Part shown: positions 28,775-36,900 of the stretch, piece by piece
How the letters are laid out: each line of letters begins with the position of its first letter
How positions within the stretch are numbered: position 1 is the first letter of the stretch
Source of the DNA: Micromonospora sp. R77
Lineage (GTDB): Bacteria; Actinomycetota; Actinomycetes; Mycobacteriales; Micromonosporaceae
DNA length: 64,000 bases
Direction: 5' to 3'
NCBI RefSeq assembly: GCF_022747945.1
Contig: NZ_JALDST010000001.1
Location: forward strand, 6,324,001 to 6,388,000
Notes under the pieces: model-generated
Seen by the model: the letters and a program-made list of their open reading frames with translations, nothing else
Database searches by the model: none
What the model was told of the DNA's origin: nothing
Position numbers and translations under genes: made by a program

Positions 28775-29899
28775 TCACCGGGACCGGGGCAGGCCCAGGA
28801 CCCGCTCGGCGACGATGCCGCGGAGGATCTCCGACGTGCCGCCCTCGATGGTGTTGGCCCGGCTGCGCAGGCGCTGGTGCTGCCAGTAGCCGTCCAGCAC
28901 GGCGTCACCGCCCTGCACCCGCACGGCCAGCGCGCACACCCGCTGGTGCACCAGCGACCATTCGAGCTTGAGCAGCGACGACTCCGGACCGGGTTCGCCG
29001 GAGCGGCGCTGGGCGGCGAGCGAGCGGTAGCCGGTGTAGCGCAGCCCCTGCAGCCGGGTGTGCAGCTCGGCCACCTCCCGCCGCACCAGCGGGTCGTGCT
29101 GGGCGCCGTACTGGCGCACGGTCCGCAGCAGGCGGGCGAACTGGACGGTGAGCCGGGCGGTCAGGGTGATGCCGAAGGTGCCGCGTTCGTGCGCGAGGGT
29201 GGACAGCGCCACCGACCAGCCCTGACCCGGTTCGCCGACCACGTCCTCGTCGCGCACCCGCGCGCCGGTCAGCACGATCTGGTTGAAGTCGCTGTCGCCG
29301 TTGAGCTGGCGCAGCGGGGAGACGGCCACGCCGGGCGCGCGCATGTCCAGCAGGAAGCAGGTGAGGCCCTGGTGCTTGGAACCCGTCGGGTCGGTCCGCG
29401 CCAGCAGCAGGCAGTGATCGGCCAGGTGCGCGTACGACGACCAGACCTTCTCGCCGTGCAGCTCGTACCCGCCGTCCACCCGCACCGCCCGGGTCCGCAC
29501 CGCGGCCAGGTCGGACCCGGCGTCGGGTTCGGAGAAGCCCTGGCAGAACAGGATCTCCCCAGACAGGATGCCCGGCAGGTAGCGGGCCTGCTGGGCGGTC
29601 GACCCGCGGGAGATCAGGGTGGGGCCGACCATGTTCATGCCGATAACGTTCAGGTGGTCGGGGGCGCCGGCCAGGGCGCTCTCCTCGGCGAAGATGGCCT
29701 GGTGACCGGCGGGCAGGCCCCGCCCGCCGTGCGCGGCCGGCCAGGTCAGGCCGGCGTACCCGGCCCGGTGCAGGTCGCGGCTCCACTGCCGCAGCTCGTC
29801 GCCGCTCCACTGGCGTGGCTCGGCGGGCAGCCGCTCGCGCAGCCAGTCGCGCAGCCCGGCGCGGAACGCCGCCTCGTCCGGCGCGTCGTGCAGGTCCAT
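28775..29899 (-). CDS. Acyl-CoA dehydrogenase
   Basis: 374 residues from ATG 29899. Motifs: FCQGFSEPDAGSDLAA (FAD/substrate loop), YELHGEKVWSSYAHLADH, and NTIEGGTSEILRGIVAERVLGLPR at the C-terminus, the standard ending of this family. It lies 22 bp upstream of a second, more divergent dehydrogenase; such adjacent pairs form alpha2beta2 enzymes in actinobacteria, where one partner supplies the catalytic base. Likely reaction: alpha,beta-desaturation of an acyl-CoA or acyl-carrier thioester with FAD. Confidence 0.92.
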   Translation of the reverse strand: MDLHDAPDEAAFRAGLRDWLRERLPAEPRQWSGDELRQWSRDLHRAGYAGLTWPAAHGGRGLPAGHQAIFAEESALAGAPDHLNVIGMNMVGPTLISRGSTAQQARYLPGILSGEILFCQGFSEPDAGSDLAAVRTRAVRVDGGYELHGEKVWSSYAHLADHCLLLARTDPTGSKHQGLTCFLLDMRAPGVAVSPLRQLNGDSDFNQIVLTGARVRDEDVVGEPGQGWSVALSTLAHERGTFGITLTARLTVQFARLLRTVRQYGAQHDPLVRREVAELHTRLQGLRYTGYRSLAAQRRSGEPGPESSLLKLEWSLVHQRVCALAVRVQGGDAVLDGYWQHQRLRSRANTIEGGTSEILRGIVAERVLGLPRSR

Positions 29900-29909
29900 C
29901 TGACCCTCC

Positions 29910-31103
29910 TCAGGCCGGCCGTACGTGCAGCGGGACGCGGTCGTAGGTGCGGAAGTTGAAGCGCGGCCGGCGGACCGGCTCGCCCGCGAACCCGATGTCG
30001 CGGGTGGTGGCCAGCAGCCGGTCGAACACCGCCACCCCCTCCGCCCGCGCGAGGGCCGCGCCCACGCACCGGTAGACGCCGGCGCCGAAGCTCAGGTGCG
30101 GGTTGGGCGTACGTCCGATGTCGAACCGGTCCGGGTCGGTGAACTGCTCCGGGTCGCGGTTGGCCGACCCGACGAGCAGGTAGAGCACCCGGCCGGGGCG
30201 GATGTTCCGCCCGCCCACCTGGATCGGCTCCAGCGGGCTGCGCATGGTGACCTGGATCGGCGCCTCGTAGCGCAGCATCTCCTCGACGGCCGGGGCGGTG
30301 AGGTCCGGCCGCTCCCGCAGCCGGGCCAGCTGGTCCGGGTTGCGCAGCAGCGCCACCATGCCGTTGGAGATCATTCCCATGGACGTCTCGAAGCCCGCGT
30401 AGAAGACCGTGATCGCGTTGTCGACGATCTCCTGCGGGGTGAGGCGTTCCCCGCCCGCCTCGGTCGCCGCCATCCGGGTGAGCAGGTCGTCGCCGCCGGT
30501 GCCGCGACGCAGCAGGTCGGTCAGGTAGCCGCGCAGCCAGCGCAGCGCGGCGACCGCCTCGCCCACGTCCTGGTCGGACAGGAACGCGATGTCGCTGAAC
30601 GCCCGGACCAGCTGCGCCGCGTACGGCCACAGCTCGGCGCGCTCCGCCGGCGGCACGCCGAGCAGTTCACAGATCACCGCGAGGGGGAACGGCAGGGCCA
30701 CGTCCGCCACCAGGTCGAGTTCGCCGCCGGCCAGCGCCGGGGCGAGCAGGTCGTCCACCTGTTGCCGCATCGTCGCGTCCAGGCGGCGCACCAGCGCCGG
30801 GCTGAACGCGCCGGCGAGCACCTTGGCGGCGAGCGCGTTGCGCCGGCCCAGGTTCTGCCCGGACAGGAACCCGCTCAGCTCGGGATCGCCGACGGTGTAC
30901 CGGTAGTAGGCCTCCGGCAGGGTCTTGGTGAGCCGCTGGTCCTTGAGCAGCTCGGCCACCTCGCGGTACCGGGGCACCACCCACTGGCCGGGCCCGTTGG
31001 GCAGCACCGCGCCGGCGGCGCGGAGGCGGGCGTACGCCGGCACCGGGTCGTCGAGCACCTCCGGTGCCCGTACGTCGAACTGCGGCGTCCGCACGGTGGT
31101 CAC
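29910..31103 (-). CDS. Cytochrome P450
   Basis: 397 residues from GTG 31103; the frame opens further upstream at TTG 31139, but that codon forms part of a TTGACA -35 box. I-helix AGFETS, ExxR in EMLRYEAP, haem loop FGAGVYRCVG. It belongs to the same subgroup as the P450s at 7969 and 40997 (AGFET, GRTPNPHL). It opens the six-gene minus operon leading to the FAAL-like enzyme. Likely job: hydroxylation, epoxidation or ring oxidation of a pathway intermediate. Confidence 0.93.
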   Translation of the reverse strand: MTTVRTPQFDVRAPEVLDDPVPAYARLRAAGAVLPNGPGQWVVPRYREVAELLKDQRLTKTLPEAYYRYTVGDPELSGFLSGQNLGRRNALAAKVLAGAFSPALVRRLDATMRQQVDDLLAPALAGGELDLVADVALPFPLAVICELLGVPPAERAELWPYAAQLVRAFSDIAFLSDQDVGEAVAALRWLRGYLTDLLRRGTGGDDLLTRMAATEAGGERLTPQEIVDNAITVFYAGFETSMGMISNGMVALLRNPDQLARLRERPDLTAPAVEEMLRYEAPIQVTMRSPLEPIQVGGRNIRPGRVLYLLVGSANRDPEQFTDPDRFDIGRTPNPHLSFGAGVYRCVGAALARAEGVAVFDRLLATTRDIGFAGEPVRRPRFNFRTYDRVPLHVRPA

Positions 31104-31139
31104 GCCAGCTATTGTTCGAAGCCTTCCCGCGTGTGTCAA
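31104..31139 (-). promoter_or_regulatory. Promoter with TTGACA box, leaderless P450 transcript
   Basis: TTGACA (31139-31134) and AACAAT (31116-31111) are separated by 17 bp, placing the transcript start within a few bases of the GTG at 31103, which has no ribosome site. A leaderless mRNA is likely. Confidence 0.5.
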
Positions 31140-31150
31140 GGAGTCTCCGT

Positions 31151-31170
31151 CTGATACGCGTAAACGCTAG
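31151..31170. promoter_or_regulatory. Operator-like element in divergent P450/C-domain gap
   Basis: GATACGCGTAAACGCTAG. On the opposite strand CTAGCGTTTACGCGTAT matches CTAGCGTTTGC at 45753-45763 (same reading) and AGCGTTTGCGAGTAT at 3745-3759. It lies between the P450 operon and the condensation-domain gene. Confidence 0.45.
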
Positions 31171-31202
31171 GAAAGGCTTGTTCGGGGCGGTAGCGTCGCG
31201 GC

Positions 31203-32468
31203 ATGAACGAGCTTCCGGCATCGGTGGGGCAGCGGTTGCTGTGGTTGATGGACCACTACCGCGGTCACCGCAACTCCCTCAACGAACAGGTGGTCTGGCA
31301 CCTGCGCGGACCGCTGGACCGCGCCGCGCTGGACACCGCCGTACGGCGGCTGCACGAACGGCACGACGCGCTGCGCACCACCTTCGTCAGTCGCCGACGG
31401 CAGTTCCTCCAGATCGTCAACGACCCCCGGCCCGTGCCGGTCACCGAGCACGACGTCTCCGGCCACGAACAGCCTCGGCTGGCCGCCCGCGACCTGGTCA
31501 CCGCCGAACTCACCACACCGATCGACGTGTCGGTCTGGCCCACCCGCGTCACGCTGGTCCGGCTGGCCCCCGAGCACCACGTGGTCGTGCTGACCATGCA
31601 CCACTACGTCAGCGACGACTGGTCCAACGCGCTGCTGTCCCGCGACATCCGGGCCCTGTACGCCGGCGAGCCGCTGCCCGAGGTGCAGTGGCAGTACCCG
31701 CGCTGGGCGGCCTGGCACCGGGACCAGGTCGAGGGGGAGCGCGGCCCGGTCCTGGTCGACTACTGGCGTCGGCAGCTGGACGGCGCGCGGCTGCTCGCGC
31801 TGCCGGAGGCGGCCGAGGTCCCCCGGGGGGCGGACGAGCCCGCCTCGGTCTGCGTCGAGCTGACCCTGGGCCCGCAGGTGACCGCCGGCCTGCGGGCGCT
31901 GGCCCGCAAGCACCGCACCACGCTCTTCCCGGTGATGCTGTCGCTGTTCTACCTGGCGCTGCGGCGCGCCACGGGCCAGTCGGACCTCACGGTGGCGACG
32001 CTGTTGGCCAACCGGGCCCGACCCGAGGTCGCCGAGACCGTCGGCTTCTTCGTCACGATGGCGCTGCTGCGCGGCCGGGTGGAGCCGGGCGAACCGTTCG
32101 GTGAGCTGGTGCGCCGGACCCGGTCGGTGGTGATGGACGGCCTGCGGCACCAGGAGCTGCCGTCGCAGCTGCTGCCGCCGGGCACGGTGGCCGGCGCGGG
32201 CCGTACCGACGACGTGATGTTCCACCTGCTCGGCTCGATGATGTCCCGCGCGGACATGGCCGGCGACGAGCTCGACGACCTGGAGGCGCAACTGGACCGG
32301 AGCCGGTTCGCGCTGGAGTTCGTGGTGGTGCCGCGCGACGACGACCTGACCGCGCTGGTGCTGTGCGACCGCGACCGGTTCGTGCCGGACTGGGCGCAGG
32401 CGCTGGTGAAGGACTATGTCGAGCTGGCCGCCGCAGTGGTCGCCGACCCGTCCGGCGCGACGGCCTGA
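31203..32468 (+). CDS. Second free-standing condensation domain
   Basis: 421 residues, a single C domain starting PASVGQRLLWLMDHY, with intact HHYVSDDWS catalytic motif near residue 137, ANRARPEVAETVGFF and HQELPSQLLP later. It closely resembles the protein at 3794-5068 in length and layout. No ribosome site is visible before ATG 31203, and TAGCGT six nt upstream could be a -10 of a leaderless message. It forms a one-gene unit closed by the hairpin at 32472-32501. Two discrete C domains imply two bond-forming steps in trans, perhaps joining the PKS-derived acyl group and the NRPS chain. Confidence 0.88.
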   Translation: MNELPASVGQRLLWLMDHYRGHRNSLNEQVVWHLRGPLDRAALDTAVRRLHERHDALRTTFVSRRRQFLQIVNDPRPVPVTEHDVSGHEQPRLAARDLVTAELTTPIDVSVWPTRVTLVRLAPEHHVVVLTMHHYVSDDWSNALLSRDIRALYAGEPLPEVQWQYPRWAAWHRDQVEGERGPVLVDYWRRQLDGARLLALPEAAEVPRGADEPASVCVELTLGPQVTAGLRALARKHRTTLFPVMLSLFYLALRRATGQSDLTVATLLANRARPEVAETVGFFVTMALLRGRVEPGEPFGELVRRTRSVVMDGLRHQELPSQLLPPGTVAGAGRTDDVMFHLLGSMMSRADMAGDELDDLEAQLDRSRFALEFVVVPRDDDLTALVLCDRDRFVPDWAQALVKDYVELAAAVVADPSGATA

Positions 32469-32471
32469 ACC

Positions 32472-32501
32472 CCCGCCGGGGCCCACCAGGGCCCCGGCGG
32501 G
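32472..32501. terminator. Bidirectional terminator hairpin
   Basis: CCCGCCGGGGCCC and its exact complement form a 13-bp stem with a 4-nt loop between convergent genes ending at 32468 and 32505. Confidence 0.65.
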
Positions 32502-32504
32502 AGG

Positions 32505-32846
32505 TCACGCGGACGGCAGCTGGCGCAGCCCGAAGGCCACTCCCTGGCTGTCCCGGCACTCGGCGAAGGCACCGTACTGCGGGCTCGGCGGGCGCAGCGG
32601 ACCCACTTCACCACCCAGCTCACGGACCTTCTCGACCGCTGCGGCGAGGTCGTCGACCTGGAAGTACACGATGATGCTCGGCGGGTCGGTGTCCGGGTGG
32701 GATCCGGCCTCGACGTCACCCGGGATGTCGATGTACGAGCCGTGGGTGAGCATCTGGAACTTCCACCCGAACAGCTTCTCGTAGAAGTCCCTGGTCGCTC
32801 CCGGGTCCGGTACCGCGAACTCGATGAAGGACGGTTGCCCGGCCAT
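32505..32846 (-). CDS. VOC-family protein
   Basis: 113 residues: PSFIEFAVPDPGATRDFYEKLFGW at the N-terminus and FAECRDSQGVAFGLRQ at the C-terminus, the two half-sites of the glyoxalase/VOC fold (hydroxylase-like branch, as in 27 kDa antigen-like proteins). Metal ligands are incomplete: a Glu and an Asp are seen, but not the His/Glu/His/Glu set of glyoxalase I, so a binding or self-protection role is as likely as catalysis. It is divergent from the flavoprotein at 32929 across tandem ATACG repeats. Confidence 0.8.
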   Translation of the reverse strand: MAGQPSFIEFAVPDPGATRDFYEKLFGWKFQMLTHGSYIDIPGDVEAGSHPDTDPPSIIVYFQVDDLAAAVEKVRELGGEVGPLRPPSPQYGAFAECRDSQGVAFGLRQLPSA

Positions 32847-32883
32847 GACACCTCGCTTCCGTTGATGCTGGATGTACGACGAA

Positions 32884-32914
32884 GAATACGAGAAGATACG
32901 CACACATACGAGCC
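32884..32914. promoter_or_regulatory. Triple 10-bp-phased ATACG operator
   Basis: ATACGAG (32886), ATACGCA (32896) and ATACGAG (32906) repeat with an exact 10-bp period in the 82-bp divergent gap, just before the ribosome site AAGGAG of the flavoprotein gene. This is the clearest tandem array of the shared element. Confidence 0.6.
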
Positions 32915-32928
32915 CAAGGAGTACTGAC

Positions 32929-33939
32929 GTGACTGCCACCGCCGATCAGCCCACCGGTCTCCGACAGGCGCAGGAGATCGCCGACCAGGTGTTCTTCCCG
33001 GCCGCCGCGACGGTGGACGCGAGTGACCACCTGCCTGTCTCGCATCTCGACCTGTTGGCGGAGCAAGGCTTCTACGGGCTCGCCGCGCCGCCGCACCTGA
33101 GCACGCTGGAGCTGCCGGACTTCCCCGCCGTGTGCCGGGTGATCGAGACCCTCGCCAGCGGGTGCCTGACCACCACCTTCGTCTGGGCGCAGCACCACAA
33201 CGCCGTGATGGCGGCGGCGAACACCCAGAACGAGCAACTCAAGCAGGAGTTCCTGGAGCCGCTCGCCACCGGCCGCCGCCGGTCCGGGCTGGCCATCGGC
33301 GCCGCGGTCCGGCCGGGCCCGGCGGCGGTGACCGCGACCGCCGTCGACGGCGGCTGGCTGCTGACCGGTGACGCCCCCTGGGTCAGCGGCTGGGGCCTGG
33401 TGGACACTCTCTACGTCGCCGGCCGCGACGGCGACGACACGCTGGTCTGGGCGCTGGTGGACGCCGTCGAGTCCGACTCGTTGACGGTGGAACCGCTGGC
33501 GATGACCGCGGTGAACGCGAGCAGCACGGTGACCGTACGGTTCCGCGAGCACTTCGTCCCGGCGGCGCGGATCAGCGGCCTGATGCCGCTGGAGGCGTGG
33601 CGTCAGCGCGACCCGGCCACGCTGCGGTTCAACGGTTCCCTCGCGCTCGGCGTGGCGGCGCGGGCCATCGCCCTGGCCGACTCCGAGGACCTGGCCAAGC
33701 AGCTCGACAGCACCCGCGACACCCTCGACATGTCCGGCCCGGACACCATGCCGCAGGCCCGCGCGGCGGCCTCCCACCTGGCCCTGCGGGCCTGCGCGAC
33801 GCTGGCCGTGGCCGAGGGCAGCCGAGCGGTGCTGCGCGACCAGCACGCGCAGCGGCTCATGCGGGAGGCCACGTTCCTGCTGGTGTTCGGCTCCCGGCCG
33901 GGCATCCGCAGCGCCCTGACGACGGCCCTGGCGGGCTGA
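32929..33939 (+). CDS. Acyl-CoA dehydrogenase-fold flavoprotein
   Basis: 336 residues from GTG 32929 with AAGGAG 7 nt upstream. The fold is that of acyl-CoA dehydrogenases: helical N-domain (DLLAEQGFYGLAAPPHL), IETLASGCLTTTFVWAQHH, beta domain GGWLLTGDAPWVSGWG, then a shortened helical C-domain. The C-terminus lacks the usual GGTSEI ending, so it may be an oxidase or FMNH2 monooxygenase rather than a dehydrogenase. It may use the flavin reductase at 2034. It is a single-gene unit between operator repeats and a perfect hairpin terminator. Confidence 0.8.
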   Translation: MTATADQPTGLRQAQEIADQVFFPAAATVDASDHLPVSHLDLLAEQGFYGLAAPPHLSTLELPDFPAVCRVIETLASGCLTTTFVWAQHHNAVMAAANTQNEQLKQEFLEPLATGRRRSGLAIGAAVRPGPAAVTATAVDGGWLLTGDAPWVSGWGLVDTLYVAGRDGDDTLVWALVDAVESDSLTVEPLAMTAVNASSTVTVRFREHFVPAARISGLMPLEAWRQRDPATLRFNGSLALGVAARAIALADSEDLAKQLDSTRDTLDMSGPDTMPQARAAASHLALRACATLAVAEGSRAVLRDQHAQRLMREATFLLVFGSRPGIRSALTTALAG

Positions 33940-33947
33940 CCCACGGC

Positions 33948-33980
33948 ACGAGGGCCGGTCGCGTCGCGGCCGGCCCTCGT
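33948..33980. terminator. Bidirectional terminator hairpin
   Basis: ACGAGGGCCGG and its exact complement form an 11-bp stem with an 11-nt loop, followed by TTCTGTTC, between convergent genes ending at 33939 and 33992. Confidence 0.7.
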
Positions 33981-33991
33981 TCTGTTCGCTG

Positions 33992-36900
33992 TCAGTCGTC
34001 GACCAGCTGCGCGACCGTGTCGGCGTTCTCCCCGGCGACCATCGCGAAGTGGTCACCGTCGAGGGTGTGGAAGCGCGCCCCGGGCAGGGTGGGCGCGGCC
34101 TGCCGCCAGGGGACCAGATAGCCCCCGGCCGGCCCCAGCGTGGTGCAGGACGCCTCCACCACGGTCACCGGCATCCCGTCCTCCGGCGTCACGGTGTATC
34201 TCAGCAGCGCCCGCGTGTTCGCCTCGAACGCGCTGAACATGTCCTGCAGCTCGGCGAAGCCGATGGACCGCAGCACGGACAGCTCCGGCGGCGGCGCCGA
34301 CCAGGTCCGCCGCAGCGCCTCCGTGGTGTCGGCGGGCAGCTCCGGCACCTGCACCGCGGTGCCGGCGAGATTGTGCAGGAAGGCCCGGACCAGGGTGACG
34401 CCGTCCGGGGTCGGGTTCGCCGGGTCCCGCAGCCACGGGTCGAGCAGCACGACCCGGCAGTCCCGGCCGTCCCGACGCAGGCGACGCCCCATCTCGTACG
34501 CCACCGTCCCGCCGAACGACCAGCCGGCCAGCCGGACCGGACCGTCGTCGAGGACCGGGGTCAGTTCGGCGAGGTAGCCCGCCGCCATCTCCTCGACGGC
34601 CCGGTGCCGCCGGGCACCGGCCGAGGTCAGGCCGTACACCCGGTAGCGGGCCCGCAGCCGGTCCACCAGCGGCCGGTAGCAGAGCAGGTCCCCGCCGACC
34701 GGGTGCACCAGGACGATCGGCGGCCCGTCCTGCTCGGCCAGCCGCACCAGCGCGGACTCGGCGGCGGTCACGCCCGTCTCGTCCAGCTGCGCGGCGAGGC
34801 GCTCCAGCGTGCCGGAGGTGTACAGGGTGGCCAGCGGCAGTCGGCGGCCCAGCCGCTGCTCGATCCGGTTCATCAGCTGCGCCGCCTGCAGCGAGCTGCC
34901 GCCCCGGGCGAAGAAGTCGTCCGTGTACGCCACCGAGGTCAGCCCGAGCAGCTCCGACCACAGCTGCGCCAGGACCTGCTCGGTCGGTGTGCGCGGCGTG
35001 GCGTCGACGGCCACCGGCGCCACCGTCGCCGACCGGGCCCGTTCGCCCAGCCGCCGGCGGTCCACCTTGCCGTTGCCGGTCAACGGGAGCCGGTCCAGCA
35101 CCTCGATCACGTGCGGCGTCATGTACGCCGGCAGGGTCGCGCCGAGGTGTTCCTTGAGCTGCGCGACGAGGTGTTCGGCCGCGGCGGTGGCGGCCACGAA
35201 GGCGACCAGCGTCACCCCGCGCCCGTCGTTGCGGGCGACCACCGCCGCGTCGGTGACCCTCGGGTGGCTCAGCAGGGCGGCCTCGACTTCGCCCAGCTCG
35301 ACCCGGAAGCCGTTCACCTTGACCTGCGGGTCCTCCCGACCGAGGAACTCCAGCGTGCCGTCCGGCCAGTAGCGCGCCCAGTCCCCGCTGCGGTAGATCC
35401 GCTCCGCGCTGCGGGGATGGGTGAGGAAGGTGGCCGCGGTCAGCTCCGCGTCCCCCAGGTATCCCTCGGCCAGCCCGTGCCCGGCGATGAACAGCTCACC
35501 GGGCACCCAGTCGGGACGGTCCGACATCCGACCGTCGAGGACCTGGAAGCGCTGGTTGCGCAGCGGGTATCCGTAGGGGATGGAGACCCAGTGCTCGGGC
35601 ACCTCGACGGGCACCGGGAAGTAGTTCGACCAGATCGACGCCTCGGTGGCGCCGCCCAGGCTCACGCAGGCGACGTTCGGCGCGATCGCGGACACCTCCG
35701 ACCCGAGGTGGACCGGCACCCAGTCGCCGCTGACCATGGCCAGTCGCAGCTCGGGCAGGGGCGGCCGGTCACCGGCGCGGACGAAGTCCGTGAACATCAG
35801 CAGGTACGCCGGCACGCTGTTCCAGACCGTGACCCCGTACGTCTGGCACAGGTCGTACAGGTGGGTGACCTCCCGTTCGTGTCCGGCGTCGGGGATCACC
35901 AGGGTGCCGCCCGCGGCGAAGGTGCCGAAGGTGTCCCACACCGACAGGTCGAAGGTGAAGTCGGAGACCGCCAGCACCCGGTCCCGGGTGCCGACGCCGA
36001 ACCGCTCGTTGACGTCCACGATGGTGTTGGCCGCGCTGTCGTGGGCGATCATCACGCCCTTCGGCGTGCCGGTGGTCCCGGAGGTGAAGATGACGTACGC
36101 CAGCGCCCGGCTGGGCACCGGCACGGTGACCCGGTCCGCGCCGTCGTGCCGGGCCATCGCGGTGGCGATGTCCACGACGTGCACCCCGTCGGCCTCGGGC
36201 TCGGCCTCGTTGGTGCGGTCGGACAGCAGCAGGCGCAGGCCGGCGACGTCGGCCACCTGTTCCCGCCGGTGCCGGGGCCACTCCGGGGAGATCGGCACGT
36301 ACGCCGCCCCGGCCATCAGCACCCCGAGCAGGGCGGCGGTCTGCCGGGGGCCGCGCACCGCCCGCACGCCGACGAGGTCGCCGGGGCGTACCCCCTCGGC
36401 GATCAGGTCGGCCGCGATCGCGTTGGCCTGGTCCTGCAGCCGGCCGTAGCTGATCTCGTCGCCGCCGGCGATCACCGCGGTCCGCTCCGGGTTCCGCTCG
36501 GCCTGCTTGCGGAACAGGTCGTGCAGGGTCACCATCGGCACCGGTGCGGCGGTGTCGTTGACGGTGCGGCGGATGGTCAGCTGGCGGGCCGGGGTCAGGT
36601 CGAAGACCGTCTCCTGCCAGGCGTCGTCGTCGGTGGCCAGCCGGGTGAGCAGCATCCGGTACGCGGCGAACATCTCGTCGATCATGCCGGCCGGGTAGAG
36701 GTCGTCGGCGCTGTCCCAGGTGGTCACCAGGGCGTTGTCCGCCACGTACACCTGGTGGTCCAGGGCCACCTGCGGGGTGCGGACCCGGCCCTCCAGGCGT
36801 TGCCATCCGAGGTGTTCGAGGAACACGCCCTCACCGGCGTCGCCGACGCCGAGCATGCTGGTGAACACCACGGGCATCGACGCGTGACGCGAGTTGCCGT

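Noticed and set aside
31104..31139. N-terminal extension of the P450 to TTG 31139
   Set aside because: The codon is part of a TTGACA box with a 17-bp spaced -10, and P450s of this type begin near the GTG at 31103.
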